Shown here: positions 63,743 through 64,000 of the stretch, piece after piece | Layout of the letters: each line of letters opens with the position of its first letter | Position numbering within the stretch: position 1 is the first letter of the stretch | From: Mycobacterium vicinigordonae | GTDB lineage: Bacteria > Actinomycetota > Actinomycetes > Mycobacteriales > Mycobacteriaceae | Reading direction: 5' to 3' | Assembly (NCBI RefSeq): GCF_013466425.1 | Contig: NZ_CP059165.1 | Coordinates: 5,704,001-5,768,000 of the forward strand | Length of the DNA: 64,000 nt | The notes under the pieces: model-generated | The model's database searches: none | What the model was told of the DNA's origin: nothing | The model's input: only the letters and a program-made list of their open reading frames with translations | Position numbers and translations under genes: made by a program

Positions 63743-64000
63743 GACACTGCCGCTCCGAGGAGTAGGTCCGTCAGCCCGAGCGTGATCGCATCGGAGGGGG
63801 TGCCGGTGCCGCAGGCCGCCGCGGCACCGGGCGTGTTGCGCTGCCGCAGCATGTCGCAGATGGACTCGGCCTGCTGCGGCGAAGCCGTCACCTGCGGAGG
63901 CAGGTACGTCAGATGGTGGCTACCCCACTCCGGCCGGTATTGTGACGCAACCCAATCCGACACCGGAGCCAGGCCGTTGATCAACCCGACAATCTGCGGG
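63739..64000 (-). CDS. MceD-type subunit, C-terminal end (runs off window end)
   Basis: About 86 C-terminal residues of the gene upstream of the mceE-type lipoprotein. The frame is open to the window edge (PQIVGLINGLAPVSDWVASQ, then LTYLPPQVTASPQQAESICD). No MCE domain is in view, so the name comes from operon order only. It overlaps the mceE gene by 4 bp. Confidence 0.7.
   Translation of the reverse strand, partial: PQIVGLINGLAPVSDWVASQYRPEWGSHHLTYLPPQVTASPQQAESICDMLRQRNTPGAAAACGTGTPSDAITLGLTDLLLGAAVS

Noticed and set aside
61770..64000. mce4 cholesterol-import operon
   Set aside because: The MceE and MceF chains are much shorter than Mce4E/Mce4F, and their sequences do not match what I recall. 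The standard mce4 operon lies on the other side of the cluster.

Overview
The window is high-GC mycobacterial DNA, probably from a slow-growing Mycobacterium: it carries a PPE gene with long MPTR-type NxGxGN repeats, an MmpS/MmpL pair, a mycolate-type cyclopropane synthase and an mce operon. Most of it is the steroid (cholesterol) catabolism cluster, collinear with M. tuberculosis Rv3518c to Rv3566c. Names and pathway roles below rest on recalled family knowledge and on motifs read here; no database search was run.

Layout. 1-14.4 kb: the start of cyp142, an acetoacetate decarboxylase-like gene, the Rv3521-ltp4-ltp3 thiolase operon with an extra luciferase-like and a SnoaL-like gene attached, a GT-C glycosyltransferase, a gamma carbonic anhydrase, kshA with its partner, and a sulfotransferase/SDR/Rv3531c operon. 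14.4-17.1 kb: small secreted proteins and a repetitive Gly/Pro/Trp-rich secreted protein where M. tuberculosis has PPE61/PPE62. 17.2-22.8 kb: hsaE-hsaG-hsaF facing kstD-hsd4B. 23.4-30.7 kb: a block that looks foreign to the cluster and replaces PPE63: a CmaA1-like methyltransferase, mmpS, mmpL, a two-helix membrane protein, a TetR-like regulator with two possible helix-turn-helix domains, and a KasA/KasB-like condensing enzyme that has lost two of its three catalytic Cys-His-His residues. 30.7-38 kb: ltp2-chsH1-chsH2-chsE2-chsE1-cyp125 facing fadA5, for side-chain removal. 38-41.5 kb: ddn, an extra methyltransferase and two SDRs. 41.6-58.8 kb: the KstR2 (ring C/D) regulon: echA20-ipdA-ipdB-ipdC, fadA6-kstR2, ipdF-fadE30, fadD3-fadE31-fadE32-fadE33-aspB, with a decayed Rv3555c-like gene and a PPE gene. 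58.8-64 kb: nat, then a synteny break. The hsaACDB genes expected beside nat are not here. In their place are a small membrane protein, a CHAD protein and the end of an mce operon.

How the genes work together. CYP125/CYP142 oxidise the sterol tail; Ltp2, ChsH1-H2, ChsE1-E2, Hsd4B and FadA5 shorten it; KstD and KshA open ring B; HsaE/G/F finish the ring A fragment; FadD3, IpdF, FadE30, IpdC, EchA20, IpdAB, FadE31-33 and FadA6 degrade rings C and D. Regulation is legible: KstR palindromes (TnnAACnnGTTnnA) lie at Rv3521, kshA, kstD and fadA5/cyp125, with an imperfect one at the Rv3531c homologue and a stray one between convergent genes. KstR2 palindromes (AnCAAGnnCTTGnT) lie at echA20, kstR2 and fadE30/fadD3.

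Repeats of note: a 55-bp x4 array inside the hsa operon, a 57-bp x3 MIRU-like array carrying micro-ORFs in front of fadD3, and 63-bp repeats inside the Gly/Pro-rich gene. I saw no tRNA, rRNA, CRISPR array or insertion sequence.
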